Position numbers and translations under genes: made by a program. This document shows positions 1-6,579 of a stretch of DNA of 9,408 bases, piece after piece. The DNA comes from Hyphomonas sp. (GTDB taxonomy: Bacteria > Pseudomonadota > Alphaproteobacteria > Caulobacterales > Hyphomonadaceae), in assembly GCA_029287305.1 (NCBI GenBank), contig JARFRJ010000108.1, positions 1-9,408 of the forward strand, in the 5' to 3' direction. How positions within the stretch are numbered: position 1 is the stretch's first letter; each line of letters starts with the position of its first letter. Under the pieces are notes generated by a model. That model was not told where the DNA came from, did not search any database, and saw only the letters and a program-made list of their open reading frames with translations.

Positions 1-734
1 TCTTCTAGAATATGCAGGCGCGAATTTGGTAAAGCGGTGTTTAGAATATGTCCATTGACCACAGGCACGATGCGATCTTCTGCGCCCATAATCACCAGGC
101 TTGGCATGCGTAAAAAGCGGATAAAGGGCAGGCTGGACCAACCGGCCATGGCCAGCATTTGAAATAGATAGCCACGCGGGTGCGGCGCTTTGAGCGACAT
201 GGCGTGCGAATGTGCGCCCTCTTTATCATTATCGCCATAGAGCGTACTGAAATTATCGCGCATATATTGCGGGTCTGAATAGCGGCGCGGATCGCGTAGC
301 TTCATCAAAACCTCCGGACGCCCGGGCACCATGGTGATCCCGGCGGTTGTCGCGCACAGGATCAGTCGCTTGACCCGGGTGCGATGCTGGATAGCAAATT
401 GCTGTGCCATCGCGCCGCCCCAAGAGACACCCATAACATCCAGATCATACCAGCCGCGCTGTTCAATTAACTGGCGGGCAACACGTCCCATCTGCCAAGG
501 TAAATAAGGCCAGACAGGCGGTTCGGACTCGCCAATTCCCGGCATATCAAAGGTTAGAATATCCCTGTCCGGGATCATATCGCCAAGCCCAAAGGCCAGT
601 TCCAGATTGGCCCCTATGCCGTTGAAAAAGAGCAGGGGCCGCTTACCAGTTTCTTTTTCAGCTTTCCAATGGGCGACACGCAATGTGTAAGTGTCAACCT
701 TTTCCATGGTCAAGTCAGGGAGTCTTTGGGTCAT
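1..734 (-). CDS. phaZ: Intracellular medium-chain-length PHA depolymerase, alpha/beta hydrolase (3' end outside window)
   Basis: This alpha/beta hydrolase is expected to hydrolyse stored polyhydroxyalkanoate granules to 3-hydroxyalkanoic acids in the cytoplasm. The 244 residues visible include the oxyanion-side motif NGIGANLEL (residues 38-46), the nucleophile elbow GVSWGG with Ser104, and GAEDRIVP with the probable catalytic Asp220. The catalytic His should lie just past the window edge, so the protein is truncated here by the window and not by mutation. These motifs, and the region around ATTAGITMVPGRP, match the Pseudomonas PhaZ type closely from memory, and set it apart from the extracellular lipase-box depolymerases. 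The start is taken at 734 (MTQRLPDL); a second ATG lies nine codons inside at 707. The gene starts 21 bp after the phaC stop, so the two are very probably one operon, in the same order as phaC1-phaZ in Pseudomonas. A general alpha/beta hydrolase role is the alternative, made unlikely by the context. Confidence 0.88.
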   Translation of the reverse strand, partial: MTQRLPDLTMEKVDTYTLRVAHWKAEKETGKRPLLFFNGIGANLELAFGLGDMIPDRDILTFDMPGIGESEPPVWPYLPWQMGRVARQLIEQRGWYDLDVMGVSWGGAMAQQFAIQHRTRVKRLILCATTAGITMVPGRPEVLMKLRDPRRYSDPQYMRDNFSTLYGDNDKEGAHSHAMSLKAPHPRGYLFQMLAMAGWSSLPFIRFLRMPSLVIMGAEDRIVPVVNGHILNTALPNSRLHILE

Positions 735-755
735 AAGGGTCTCTTTTGCGAAAAT

Positions 756-2441
756 TTAGTCGAAGACATATTTGCCCGGTGAGGCATAAAGGGGCGGGAA
801 AGCATCACTGCCAAGCGTCTTGGGCGCGGCTCTCAGAGCGCCGGAGCGTTCACTGAGCCATTCGGCCCAGCGCGGCCACCAAGAGGCTTTCACCTCTTCG
901 GCACCATCTGCCCATGCTTCTGCGCTCAAAGACGTATCCGGGTTTTTGAAATATTTGGCTTTCGGGTTCATTGGTGGGTTCAGCAAGGATTGCAAATGCC
1001 CGCTATTGGAGAGAATAAATTCGATATTCTCAGAACCGGTCAGCTTGGTGGTCCTATAACAGGCTTTCCAAGGTGTGATATGGTCGGTAATGCCTGCAAC
1101 AATGAACATATCTGCGGTCACCTTGGTTAAATCACAGACATGCCCGGCAATTTCCACCTCACCTGGATTGGAGAAAGGTTGTTGCATCCCCATGTCGAGA
1201 TAGTCAGAATGCAGCTGCGCGGGCAGTTTGGTCGTATCATTATTCCAGAACAAGAGATCATAGGGCGGCGGGTCCTCACCAAGCAGATAATTGTTCACGA
1301 CATAATTCCAGACGAGATCATTCGGTCGCATCCAGGCAAACATGCGGGCCAGACTTTCGCCATCCAATACGCCTTTGCTACGCGAATAGCGCCGGGCAAT
1401 TTCCAAGCTGCGCTCGGAGACGATCTGGCCCAGATCACTGTCATCCTTCTGGGGATCAAGCACGCAGACAAACATGCAGATCGCATTAATCCGCTTATCC
1501 CCGGCACTGGCCAGGAGGCTGGCAAAACTTGCCGTCGTAATCCCGCCTGAACAGGCACCCGCGATATTAATCTTGGCCGATCCTGTAATATTGCGGATGA
1601 CATCGGTTGATTGGACCAGCGCGTCGACATAGTCGGTCAGGCCCCAATCGGCATGCTCCTTGGTCGGATTGCGCCAGCTGACAATAAAGGGCTGGAAATT
1701 ATGCGCCAGCAGGAATTGCACAATGGACACCATCGGCGTTAAATCATTAGCATAGAATTTATTGATTTGCGGCGGGATGATCAGGAAAGGAATGCGGTGC
1801 ACTTTGTCCGTCATTGGGGCATATTGGATCAGCTCTAATATCTCATTTTTCCAGACGATTTGGCCGGGCGTGGTGGCGAGATTTTTACCCACTTCAAACG
1901 GGCGCTTATCGACCTGTGACGGCATGCCGCCGTTTTTAGTGAGATCATTATAGGCGTTTTTTAAGCCCTTGACTAAGGAGAGCCCGCCGGAATCAATTGC
2001 TTTCTTGCGCGCGGCCGGATTGCCGACCAGCGTATTGGTTGGGGCTAGGGCATCTGTCACCATGCCCATTATGAATTGCGCCCGGGCATGCTCAATCTCG
2101 CCCATGGCCAGATCACCGACCCATTCATTAAGATTGTCCTGCATGGCCAGATAGGTTTGAAGGCCGCGCTTGTAAAATGGGTTATGTGTCCAAGCAGGAT
2201 CCTTGAAGCGGCGATCTTTCGGATCCGCTTTGCGCTCTGACTTACCAAGCAGAATCTCGATATTTTCCTGGGTCATACGCCCGGCAAACTTCATGGTTGC
2301 TTTAGGATTAGTCGTTGTCTGGCGCAGCATCATGGCCACCGCGCCCAGCATTTCCTCACGATTGATCCCACCCATCAAAGGATTGAGTGCATTGGTGGTC
2401 TCAGCTGCCATAGCTGCCAATTCGTCAATACGATTTACCAT
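756..2441 (-). CDS. phaC: Class II-type poly(3-hydroxyalkanoate) synthase
   Basis: The enzyme polymerises (R)-3-hydroxyacyl-CoA into PHA, releasing CoA, at the surface of the growing granule. The 561-residue length fits single-subunit synthases. The N-terminal synthase domain has FKDPAWTHNPFYKRGLQTYL (residues 79-98). The alpha/beta hydrolase core has the lipase-like box GACSGG with nucleophile Cys297, Asp453 in GITDHITPW, and His482 in SNSGHLQS, giving the full Cys-Asp-His triad. The strings SWRNPTK, FAWMRPNDL, WNNDTT and the C-terminal SPGKYV resemble Pseudomonas PhaC1/PhaC2 more than class I synthases such as that of Cupriavidus, which points to medium-chain monomers; this is inference from remembered sequences. 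The start at 2441 has a good ribosome site (GGGAG five bases upstream). It is transcribed divergently from the TetR gene and is followed by phaZ. No phasin, phaG or phaJ is in view. Confidence 0.95.
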   Translation of the reverse strand: MVNRIDELAAMAAETTNALNPLMGGINREEMLGAVAMMLRQTTTNPKATMKFAGRMTQENIEILLGKSERKADPKDRRFKDPAWTHNPFYKRGLQTYLAMQDNLNEWVGDLAMGEIEHARAQFIMGMVTDALAPTNTLVGNPAARKKAIDSGGLSLVKGLKNAYNDLTKNGGMPSQVDKRPFEVGKNLATTPGQIVWKNEILELIQYAPMTDKVHRIPFLIIPPQINKFYANDLTPMVSIVQFLLAHNFQPFIVSWRNPTKEHADWGLTDYVDALVQSTDVIRNITGSAKINIAGACSGGITTASFASLLASAGDKRINAICMFVCVLDPQKDDSDLGQIVSERSLEIARRYSRSKGVLDGESLARMFAWMRPNDLVWNYVVNNYLLGEDPPPYDLLFWNNDTTKLPAQLHSDYLDMGMQQPFSNPGEVEIAGHVCDLTKVTADMFIVAGITDHITPWKACYRTTKLTGSENIEFILSNSGHLQSLLNPPMNPKAKYFKNPDTSLSAEAWADGAEEVKASWWPRWAEWLSERSGALRAAPKTLGSDAFPPLYASPGKYVFD

Positions 2442-2471
2442 CTCTACTCCCTCTTATGCTTTATGTATAAA

Positions 2472-2502
2472 AATATATGTATATAATTTGTGACCTTGTC
2501 GA
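2472..2502 (-). promoter_or_regulatory. Candidate phaC promoter
   Basis: Read on the minus strand, TCGACA (2502-2497; five of six bases like the -35 consensus) is followed after 19 bases by TATATT (2477-2472; five of six like the -10 consensus). The start of transcription would fall roughly 25 bases before the phaC ATG. The 19-base spacer is long and the region is AT-rich, so chance matches are likely. The -35 overlaps the palindrome at 2499-2511, which would suit repression by a bound regulator. Confidence 0.28.
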
Positions 2503-2511
2503 CCGGGTCGA
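2499..2511. promoter_or_regulatory. Palindrome between phaC and the TetR gene, possible operator
   Basis: TCGACC and GGTCGA form a perfect 6-bp inverted repeat around a single G. It lies 58-70 bp upstream of the phaC start in the divergent region and overlaps the candidate phaC -35 element. TetR-family proteins bind palindromes of about this kind, often longer, next to their own divergent gene. The match to the neighbouring regulator is inference from position only. Confidence 0.35.
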
Positions 2512-2532
2512 TTTGAATATGCTTTCAAGCGC

Positions 2533-2547
2533 TAGCGTTTCACGCTA
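2533..2547. promoter_or_regulatory. Second palindrome between phaC and the TetR gene, possible operator
   Basis: TAGCGT and ACGCTA form a perfect 6-bp inverted repeat with a 3-base spacer (TTC). It sits about 40-50 bp before the start of the TetR gene and about 95 bp before phaC. It could be an operator for autoregulation. Its sequence differs from the palindrome at 2499-2511, so the two are unlikely to be equivalent sites for one protein. Confidence 0.35.
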
Positions 2548-2594
2548 ATCGGTATAAGTCAAATTTGCTCCCTAATAGCGTATGAATGTATGAT

Positions 2595-3254
2595 ATGAAG
2601 ACTAAAACCCGTATCTTAAAGACATCGCGTGCACTTTTCAATGAGGCAGGAGAGGCAGAGCAAACCGCGGTCGATATTGCCAATGAGCTTGAGATCAGCC
2701 CCGGCAATCTATATTATCATTTCAAGGGCAAGGACGCGATTATCGAAGCCCTGTTTGACGAATTTGAAGAAGAGATGCGATTGATCCTGACAGGCAGTCA
2801 GGGCAATATCGCCTCGCTCGAAGATGTCTGGGTCTATATCTATATCCTCCTTGAGGAGATTTATGATTTTCGCTTCTTCTATTATAATCTCGGGGCCTTG
2901 CTGGACCGCTATCCAGGTCTGGCCCGGCGGTTTCGCGCCATTATAGAGGATAAGAAAGCGGCCATTACCGGGCTTATTGACACGCTGGAAACTGGCGGTG
3001 CGTTGGATATTCCTGAAAATCTGAAAGAAGCCCTGATCTTGCAAATCGTCTCGACGGCAACCTTCTGGCTCAGCCTGTATCAGATTGAGGACCGGCCTCT
3101 GGAGCCCGCATCCTTGATCCACCGCACCGTCTATCACATATTGACCTTATTGGTCCCGTATACGGATGAAGCCGGGTTTGCCAATTTTGAGAAATTTACA
3201 GACTATTATCATGAGGCTTTGGCAGAGACTGGAGCTAGAGCGCATCCGAGCTAA
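2595..3254 (+). CDS. phaD: TetR-family regulator, PhaD-like
   Basis: This is a DNA-binding regulator of the TetR family, probably controlling the divergent phaC-phaZ pair. The N-terminal helix-turn-helix covers about residues 3-47 (MKTKTRIL at the start, then DIANELEISPGNLYYHFKGK, a typical TetR recognition region). The rest is a helical ligand and dimer domain rich in Phe, Tyr and Leu, such as IYDFRFFYYNL, which suits an acyl-type ligand. The N-terminal half strongly resembles Pseudomonas PhaD (MKTRDRIL and ISPGNLYYHF from memory). The start is placed at 2595 on that basis, giving 219 residues; an in-frame ATG three codons earlier at 2586 is equally open, and neither has a clear ribosome site. 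In Pseudomonas PhaD acts as an activator of pha genes; whether this one activates or represses cannot be told from sequence. Confidence 0.82.
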   Translation: MKTKTRILKTSRALFNEAGEAEQTAVDIANELEISPGNLYYHFKGKDAIIEALFDEFEEEMRLILTGSQGNIASLEDVWVYIYILLEEIYDFRFFYYNLGALLDRYPGLARRFRAIIEDKKAAITGLIDTLETGGALDIPENLKEALILQIVSTATFWLSLYQIEDRPLEPASLIHRTVYHILTLLVPYTDEAGFANFEKFTDYYHEALAETGARAHPS

Positions 3255-3347
3255 AATGAACCGTTTGGATATGTTTTCAGTATTTTTGTATATAAAGTCA
3301 GGCATCGCCTATCGCTTGGAGCCCAAATAGCCATTATATAGGCAGAT

Positions 3348-3353
3348 TATAAT
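3348..3353 (+). promoter_or_regulatory. Candidate -10 box for secE-nusG
   Basis: A perfect TATAAT lies 87 bp upstream of the secE ATG, in the 185-bp gap after the TetR gene. No convincing -35 hexamer is found 16-18 bases upstream (the region reads AAATAG), so support rests on the -10 alone in an AT-rich stretch. Confidence 0.3.
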
Positions 3354-3360
3354 TTGATTG

Positions 3361-3385
3361 CGTCTTGAAAACTTCATTTTAGACG
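3361..3385. repeat. Nested inverted repeat in the secE leader region
   Basis: The outer arms CGTCT (3361-3365) and AGACG (3381-3385) enclose an inner pair TGAA (3366-3369) and TTCA (3373-3376) around AAC. A TTTT bulge separates the arms on the right side. In RNA this could fold as a bulged 9-bp hairpin 55 bases before the secE start. There is no T-run after it, so it is not a standard terminator for the upstream TetR gene. Any role in the secE-nusG leader is conjecture. Confidence 0.3.
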
Positions 3386-3439
3386 TGGACGGCGCGCATC
3401 AAAAGCGCTAATTCCGGTCCTTTATTTAAAGAGTTGAAC

Positions 3440-3649
3440 ATGGCTGATAAGAAAAAACGTCCCGGTCCCGTCACTTTTGCCCGTCAGGTTCGCGCCGAAG
3501 GGTCTAAAGTTACGTGGACATCGCGTGGAGAAACCATCTCCGCGACCATTATGGTCTTGATCATGTCAGTTATCATCTCGATTTTTCTGTTTTTGGGAGA
3601 TCAGATCTGGTCTTTCCTTGTCCGTCTGATCACGGGCCTTGGGTCTTAA
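3440..3649 (+). CDS. secE: Preprotein translocase subunit SecE
   Basis: SecE is the small essential subunit that clamps SecY in the SecYEG protein-conducting channel of the inner membrane. The 69-residue product has a basic N-terminus (MADKKKRPGPVTF), the conserved amphipathic segment FARQVRAEGSKVTWTSRGET, and one C-terminal transmembrane helix at about residues 35-62. This is the short single-span form usual outside the gamma-proteobacteria that have three spans. The ATG at 3440 is chosen because AAAGAG sits six bases before it; an in-frame TTG two codons earlier overlaps no such site. It is followed directly by nusG, the standard pairing, whose ribosome site overlaps the secE stop codon. 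Confidence 0.95.
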   Translation: MADKKKRPGPVTFARQVRAEGSKVTWTSRGETISATIMVLIMSVIISIFLFLGDQIWSFLVRLITGLGS

Positions 3650-3654
3650 GGAGG
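3648..3654 (+). promoter_or_regulatory. Strong Shine-Dalgarno for nusG overlapping the secE stop
   Basis: AAGGAGG begins inside the secE TAA stop codon and lies 11 bases before the ATG at 3666. It settles the nusG start at 3666 in preference to an upstream in-frame TTG at 3639, and indicates tight coupling of the two genes. Confidence 0.7.
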
Positions 3655-3665
3655 CTGATTATTTC

Positions 3666-4208
3666 ATGAGCACTGCCAAATGGTATATTGTCAACGCTTA
3701 TTCCAATTTTGAAAAAAAGGTTGCGGCGCAAATTCGTGAACAGGTCGAACTGAAGGGCCTGTCTCATCTGATTGAAGCAATGGAAGTGCCGACCGAGGAA
3801 GTTGTCGAGGTTGTCCGTGGCAAAAAGCGCACAAGCGAGCGCAAGTTTTTTCCCGGCTATATTCTGATGAAAGCGCAATTGACCGATGAGATTTACCATC
3901 TGGTCAAAAATACAACAAAAGTAACCGGATTTCTCGGTGCTGATGGTGGCAAGAAACCGCTACCTGTTCCAGAAAACGAAATTAACCGCATTCTGGGTAA
4001 TGTTGAAGATGCGGCTGAGCGTCCGCGCCCGACCATACAGTTTGAGATCGGCGAACAGGTGCGTGTCAATGATGGTGCTTTCCAGGGCTTTGAAGGTGAG
4101 GTGGAAGATATTGACGAGGAAACCGCGCGCCTGAAAGTCTCTGTCTCTATCTTTGGACGCGCCACACCCGTTGATCTGGAATATACGCAGGTCGATAAAA
4201 TTACATAA
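3666..4208 (+). CDS. nusG: Transcription termination/antitermination factor NusG
   Basis: NusG binds RNA polymerase across the cleft, suppresses pausing, and links transcription to Rho or to the ribosome through NusE. The product is 180 residues, the normal bacterial length. The NGN domain runs from KWYIVNAYSNFEKKV (residues 5-19) through ERKFFPGYILM (about 58-68) and KNTTKVTGFLG. The C-terminal KOW domain starts near residue 126 with IGEQVRVNDGAFQGFEGEVEDID and ends with VDLEYTQVDKI. All parts are intact. It follows secE by 16 bp. The gene after it is not rplK, as it is in most bacteria, but a kinase-like gene 24 bp downstream. Confidence 0.97.
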   Translation: MSTAKWYIVNAYSNFEKKVAAQIREQVELKGLSHLIEAMEVPTEEVVEVVRGKKRTSERKFFPGYILMKAQLTDEIYHLVKNTTKVTGFLGADGGKKPLPVPENEINRILGNVEDAAERPRPTIQFEIGEQVRVNDGAFQGFEGEVEDIDEETARLKVSVSIFGRATPVDLEYTQVDKIT

Positions 4209-4232
4209 AACCGATAGAGGGGTTAAAAGCGC

Positions 4233-5006
4233 ATGGGCCAGGCGGACACTCGTCAGAAACTGCAAGATCAGGCCCTGACCCTTTATAAAGCGGAACTGGA
4301 CGGCGTCATCAGCTCTCTGGGACGCACGCTTGCCCATGATTTGAACAATCATCTGGCGGCGATTGCCGGCTATGCCATGCTGTTGCAATCAGAGCTTGAA
4401 GGACAAAACGTCCCCCTAGCGCGCGCCGAAAAGATTGAAAGCCTGACACAGGAGGCGATGGAGGCTGTCCAGACTTTGGCGCAAAAAACCGTCGGTAAAT
4501 CTTTTGATCTTGAAACCCTTGATCTAAGAACGGTGCTGGAGACCTCCATCGAATTGGCCAAACTACAGACAGGCGCGCCTTTGCCTGTCGTTTTGGATCT
4601 GGCCGACACTATAAAAGTGCGCTCCAATCAGATGATGTTGATGCGCTGTCTTGTAAACAGTTTGACATATCTTGGCGTCTCTATGGCGCAGCCGGGCGAT
4701 GTCCATATTCGTATAGAACCAACCCCAAATATGCCGAAGAAAAGCGATGCCGCCTTGTCATTTGGGTATCCTGCGCAGGCCGCCGCCGCTTTGATCGAGA
4801 TGAGGCACCCCACTGGCAGTAGCGAAGATTTTCAAAGCCTGTTTGATGATATTCTTTCGGAAGGAGAAGGTGATATGCGCACGCGTCTTGGTCTCTTGGC
4901 GCTCAAGACTTTTGCCGAAGAAAATCTTGCCTTCATTGCTATAGAGGATGGTGAAGACGCGGGCGTAACCCTTTCCTTCTATCTCATGGAGCCCCAAAGC
5001 GCATAG
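4233..5006 (+). CDS. Histidine-kinase-like protein with degenerate ATPase domain
   Basis: The 257-residue cytoplasmic protein has a two-part histidine kinase plan without sensor, membrane or receiver domains. The dimerisation/phospho-acceptor part contains LAHDLNNHLAAIAGYAMLL (residues 33-51), with His35 as the candidate phosphorylated residue; the HDLNN form recalls NtrB-type and hybrid kinases. The C-terminal part has a weak N-box (CLVNSLTYL, Asn142), but the DxGxG box is not recognisable and the second glycine box is reduced to MRTRLGLLALKTFAEE (215-230). The end IAIEDGEDAGVTLSFYLM fits the last strands of the fold. ATP binding is therefore doubtful. It may be a histidine phosphotransferase of the ChpT kind, a pseudokinase, or a diverged kinase; this is inference. 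The gene starts 24 bp after nusG on the same strand, with AGAGGGG about 11 bases before its ATG, so it is probably co-transcribed with secE-nusG. It ends facing the pentapeptide gene 42 bp away. Confidence 0.72.
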   Translation: MGQADTRQKLQDQALTLYKAELDGVISSLGRTLAHDLNNHLAAIAGYAMLLQSELEGQNVPLARAEKIESLTQEAMEAVQTLAQKTVGKSFDLETLDLRTVLETSIELAKLQTGAPLPVVLDLADTIKVRSNQMMLMRCLVNSLTYLGVSMAQPGDVHIRIEPTPNMPKKSDAALSFGYPAQAAAALIEMRHPTGSSEDFQSLFDDILSEGEGDMRTRLGLLALKTFAEENLAFIAIEDGEDAGVTLSFYLMEPQSA

Positions 5007-5048
5007 GCTGGGCTGCGTGAACCCCATATCGTTCGTTTCTATCAAGCG

Positions 5049-5795
5049 CTATTTATTCAGCGCATACTCCGTCCGCGTGGCCGCATCCTTGCAGGCTTCC
5101 AGACTAAGGTCGCTTGGCAATTGCGTGGCCTCATTGCGGCAGGCACCGGCAAAATTTGCACTTTGATAGTTGATCGCGGTTGCAAGATTAGTGCCTTTCA
5201 GATAGCTGTCCTGAAAGCTGGCACCGGCAATATCGGCTTTTGCAAAACTGGCTTCGGACAAATCTGCGCCCTCAAAGATAGCTCCGCGCAAATTGGCTTC
5301 ATCCAAGATCGCGCCCGTCACGGTGGCGGCCGAAAAGACAGCGCCGGGTGCTTTCAGATGCGGGGCGATTAGGCCATCCAATGTTGCACCGATCAGGCTG
5401 GCTTTGGAGAGGTTGCAATAACTAAGATCAGCGCCCGCAAAATTACTGCCATTGGCCATCATATTATTGAAACGGGAATGCTTCAGAACCGCATTTGTAA
5501 AAGATGTATTATTCAGACTAGAACCGCTAAAATCTGCGTGTTTTGCAATAATGTCGGTAAAATCAGCCTGGTCAGCAAGGCTGCCATGAAGGGAGGAATA
5601 GCTGAGATTAGCGCCTTTATATTTCGCCTTTTGCAGATTCCAGAACGGCATTTGATGGCCGATCAATTCGCAATTCTCACAGGATCCCCCAGAGGCCGGT
5701 TGCCATTTGACCCGGCGTGGGCCATCGGCGAACGCCTGAACGGTGTTGAGAGAAATGGCCACAATAAAGCCGAGCAAATATACTTTATTCAACAT
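5049..5795 (-). CDS. Exported pentapeptide-repeat protein
   Basis: The start is placed at 5795, giving 248 residues, because this Met opens a clear signal peptide: MLNK, a hydrophobic core YLLGFIVAISL, and a likely cleavage after Ala23 (AFA-DG). An in-frame ATG at 5852 would add 19 polar residues and spoil the signal. AGGT lies just before 5795. From about residue 60 to 215 the protein is built of A(D/N)LXX-like five-residue repeats (GANLS, QADFT, HADFS, GADLS, EANLR, GADLS), which fold as a right-handed quadrilateral beta-helix. Before the repeats there is a Cys39-x-x-Cys42 pair (GGSCENCEL); further Cys are at 127, 219 and 235, which suits disulfides or a metal site in the periplasm. The specific function is unknown; pentapeptide proteins of the Qnr kind mimic DNA, but they are cytoplasmic, so that role is unlikely here. 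It lies downstream of rnhA on the same strand with a gap of about 100 bp. Confidence 0.85.
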   Translation of the reverse strand: MLNKVYLLGFIVAISLNTVQAFADGPRRVKWQPASGGSCENCELIGHQMPFWNLQKAKYKGANLSYSSLHGSLADQADFTDIIAKHADFSGSSLNNTSFTNAVLKHSRFNNMMANGSNFAGADLSYCNLSKASLIGATLDGLIAPHLKAPGAVFSAATVTGAILDEANLRGAIFEGADLSEASFAKADIAGASFQDSYLKGTNLATAINYQSANFAGACRNEATQLPSDLSLEACKDAATRTEYALNK

Positions 5796-5851
5796 ACACC
5801 TATATATATTTGCTCTGATTGGGCACGAATACTTAAACTCCTGTAATAGCA

Positions 5852-5885
5852 CACTCTGCCGCAGGGTGATGCGTGTTTACAACAC
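5852..5885. repeat. Two small inverted repeats between rnhA and the pentapeptide gene
   Basis: At 5852-5868, CACTCTGC and GCAGGGTG form an inverted repeat around one C, with one mismatch that is a U-G wobble in plus-strand RNA. At 5873-5885, GTGTT and AACAC form a perfect 5-bp repeat around TAC. Both lie 17-50 bp downstream of the rnhA stop. They could help end rnhA transcription, but neither is followed by a T-run on the minus strand. Confidence 0.25.
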
Positions 5886-5901
5886 CTAGCTCTGATACGT
5901 T

Positions 5902-6375
5902 CTAGAGCGCTTCTTCAGAGGCAGTTTCCCGGGTATTGAGCTTGGCGTTTTCTATCGCCAAACGGGCTAATTGATCGGCTCGTTCATTGCCTATGTTTCC
6001 AGAATGACCTTTGATCCATTGCCAGTCAATGTCATGACGCTCAGCCTGCTGGTCTAATTCCTGCCAGAGGGCTTTATTCTTCACCGGTTTTTTTTGCGCC
6101 GTTTTCCAGCCATTGCGTTTCCAGCCCTTGATCCATTTTGTCAGCCCATCCTTGACATAGATACTGTCTGTATAAAGGGTCACTTTGGAGGGCTTTTTCA
6201 ACTCTTTAAGGGCTGCGATGGCTCCGGTTAACTCCATCTGATTATTTGTCGTTTCTGCCTGATACCCGGAAAGCTCCTTATGATGGGCGCGATAGGTCAA
6301 CACTGCGCCCCATCCGCCTGGGCCAGGATTGCCCGAACAGGCCCCATCGGTCCAAATTTCAATACGTTCTGCCAT
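5902..6375 (-). CDS. rnhA: Ribonuclease HI
   Basis: RNase HI cleaves the RNA strand of RNA-DNA hybrids, removing R-loops and replication primers in the cytoplasm. The 157-residue product has the complete catalytic set at the same numbers as the E. coli enzyme: Asp10 in [16 protein letters not shown], Glu48 in TTNNQMEL, Asp70 in LYTDS, His124 in KGHSGN and Asp134 in NERADQLA. The basic handle region [20 protein letters not shown] (residues 81-100), which grips the hybrid, is present. The start at 6375 ([11 protein letters not shown]) gives family length; an upstream ATG at 6441 would add 22 hydrophobic residues unlike any RNase HI and is rejected. No strong ribosome site is seen before 6375. 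It is divergent from the glycosyltransferase gene and upstream of the pentapeptide gene. Confidence 0.96.
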   Translation of the reverse strand: MAERIEIWTDGACSGNPGPGGWGAVLTYRAHHKELSGYQAETTNNQMELTGAIAALKELKKPSKVTLYTDSIYVKDGLTKWIKGWKRNGWKTAQKKPVKNKALWQELDQQAERHDIDWQWIKGHSGNIGNERADQLARLAIENAKLNTRETASEEAL

Positions 6376-6491
6376 GGCGAAGACTATAGCTAAACATAGG
6401 CGTAGGTAAAAGTGCCATGTGCAGAATTTCAACGCTGCCATACTATGTCTCCTTTCAGGGTTTCCGATATTTCAACTTTAACCCACTCTTT

Positions 6492-6545
6492 TTTAAAGTG
6501 TTTATGCTATGTTCCGCGTTTAAATCATATTGCAATTTAAAGTGT
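6492..6545. repeat. Direct repeat TTTAAAGTGT in the rnhA/glycosyltransferase divergent region
   Basis: The 10-bp sequence TTTAAAGTGT occurs exactly at 6492-6501 and again at 6536-6545, 44 bp from start to start, or about four helical turns. A partial copy, TTTAAA, lies between at 6519-6524. The second copy is 34 bp before the ATG of the glycosyltransferase gene. The phase and position would suit paired binding of a regulator, but the repeat is AT-rich and no protein can be named. Confidence 0.35.
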
Positions 6546-6579
6546 ATTGCGGGGCAGTTTTCTAGCGAATTGATAAAGC

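Noticed and set aside
820..2493. Several open frames on the plus strand, and one on the minus strand in another frame (1295-1630), across phaC
   Set aside because: They overlap a full-length synthase with all catalytic motifs, and their translations show no recognisable domain; they are shadows of its codon use.
3255..3439. A tRNA gene expected before secE
   Set aside because: No T-arm motif (GTTCGANNC), acceptor-stem pairing or cloverleaf can be found in this gap.
5046..5063. GCGCT/AGCGC inverted repeat with an 8-base loop between the convergent kinase-like and pentapeptide genes, as a bidirectional terminator
   Set aside because: The stem is only 5 bp, it runs into the pentapeptide coding end, and no T-run follows on either strand.
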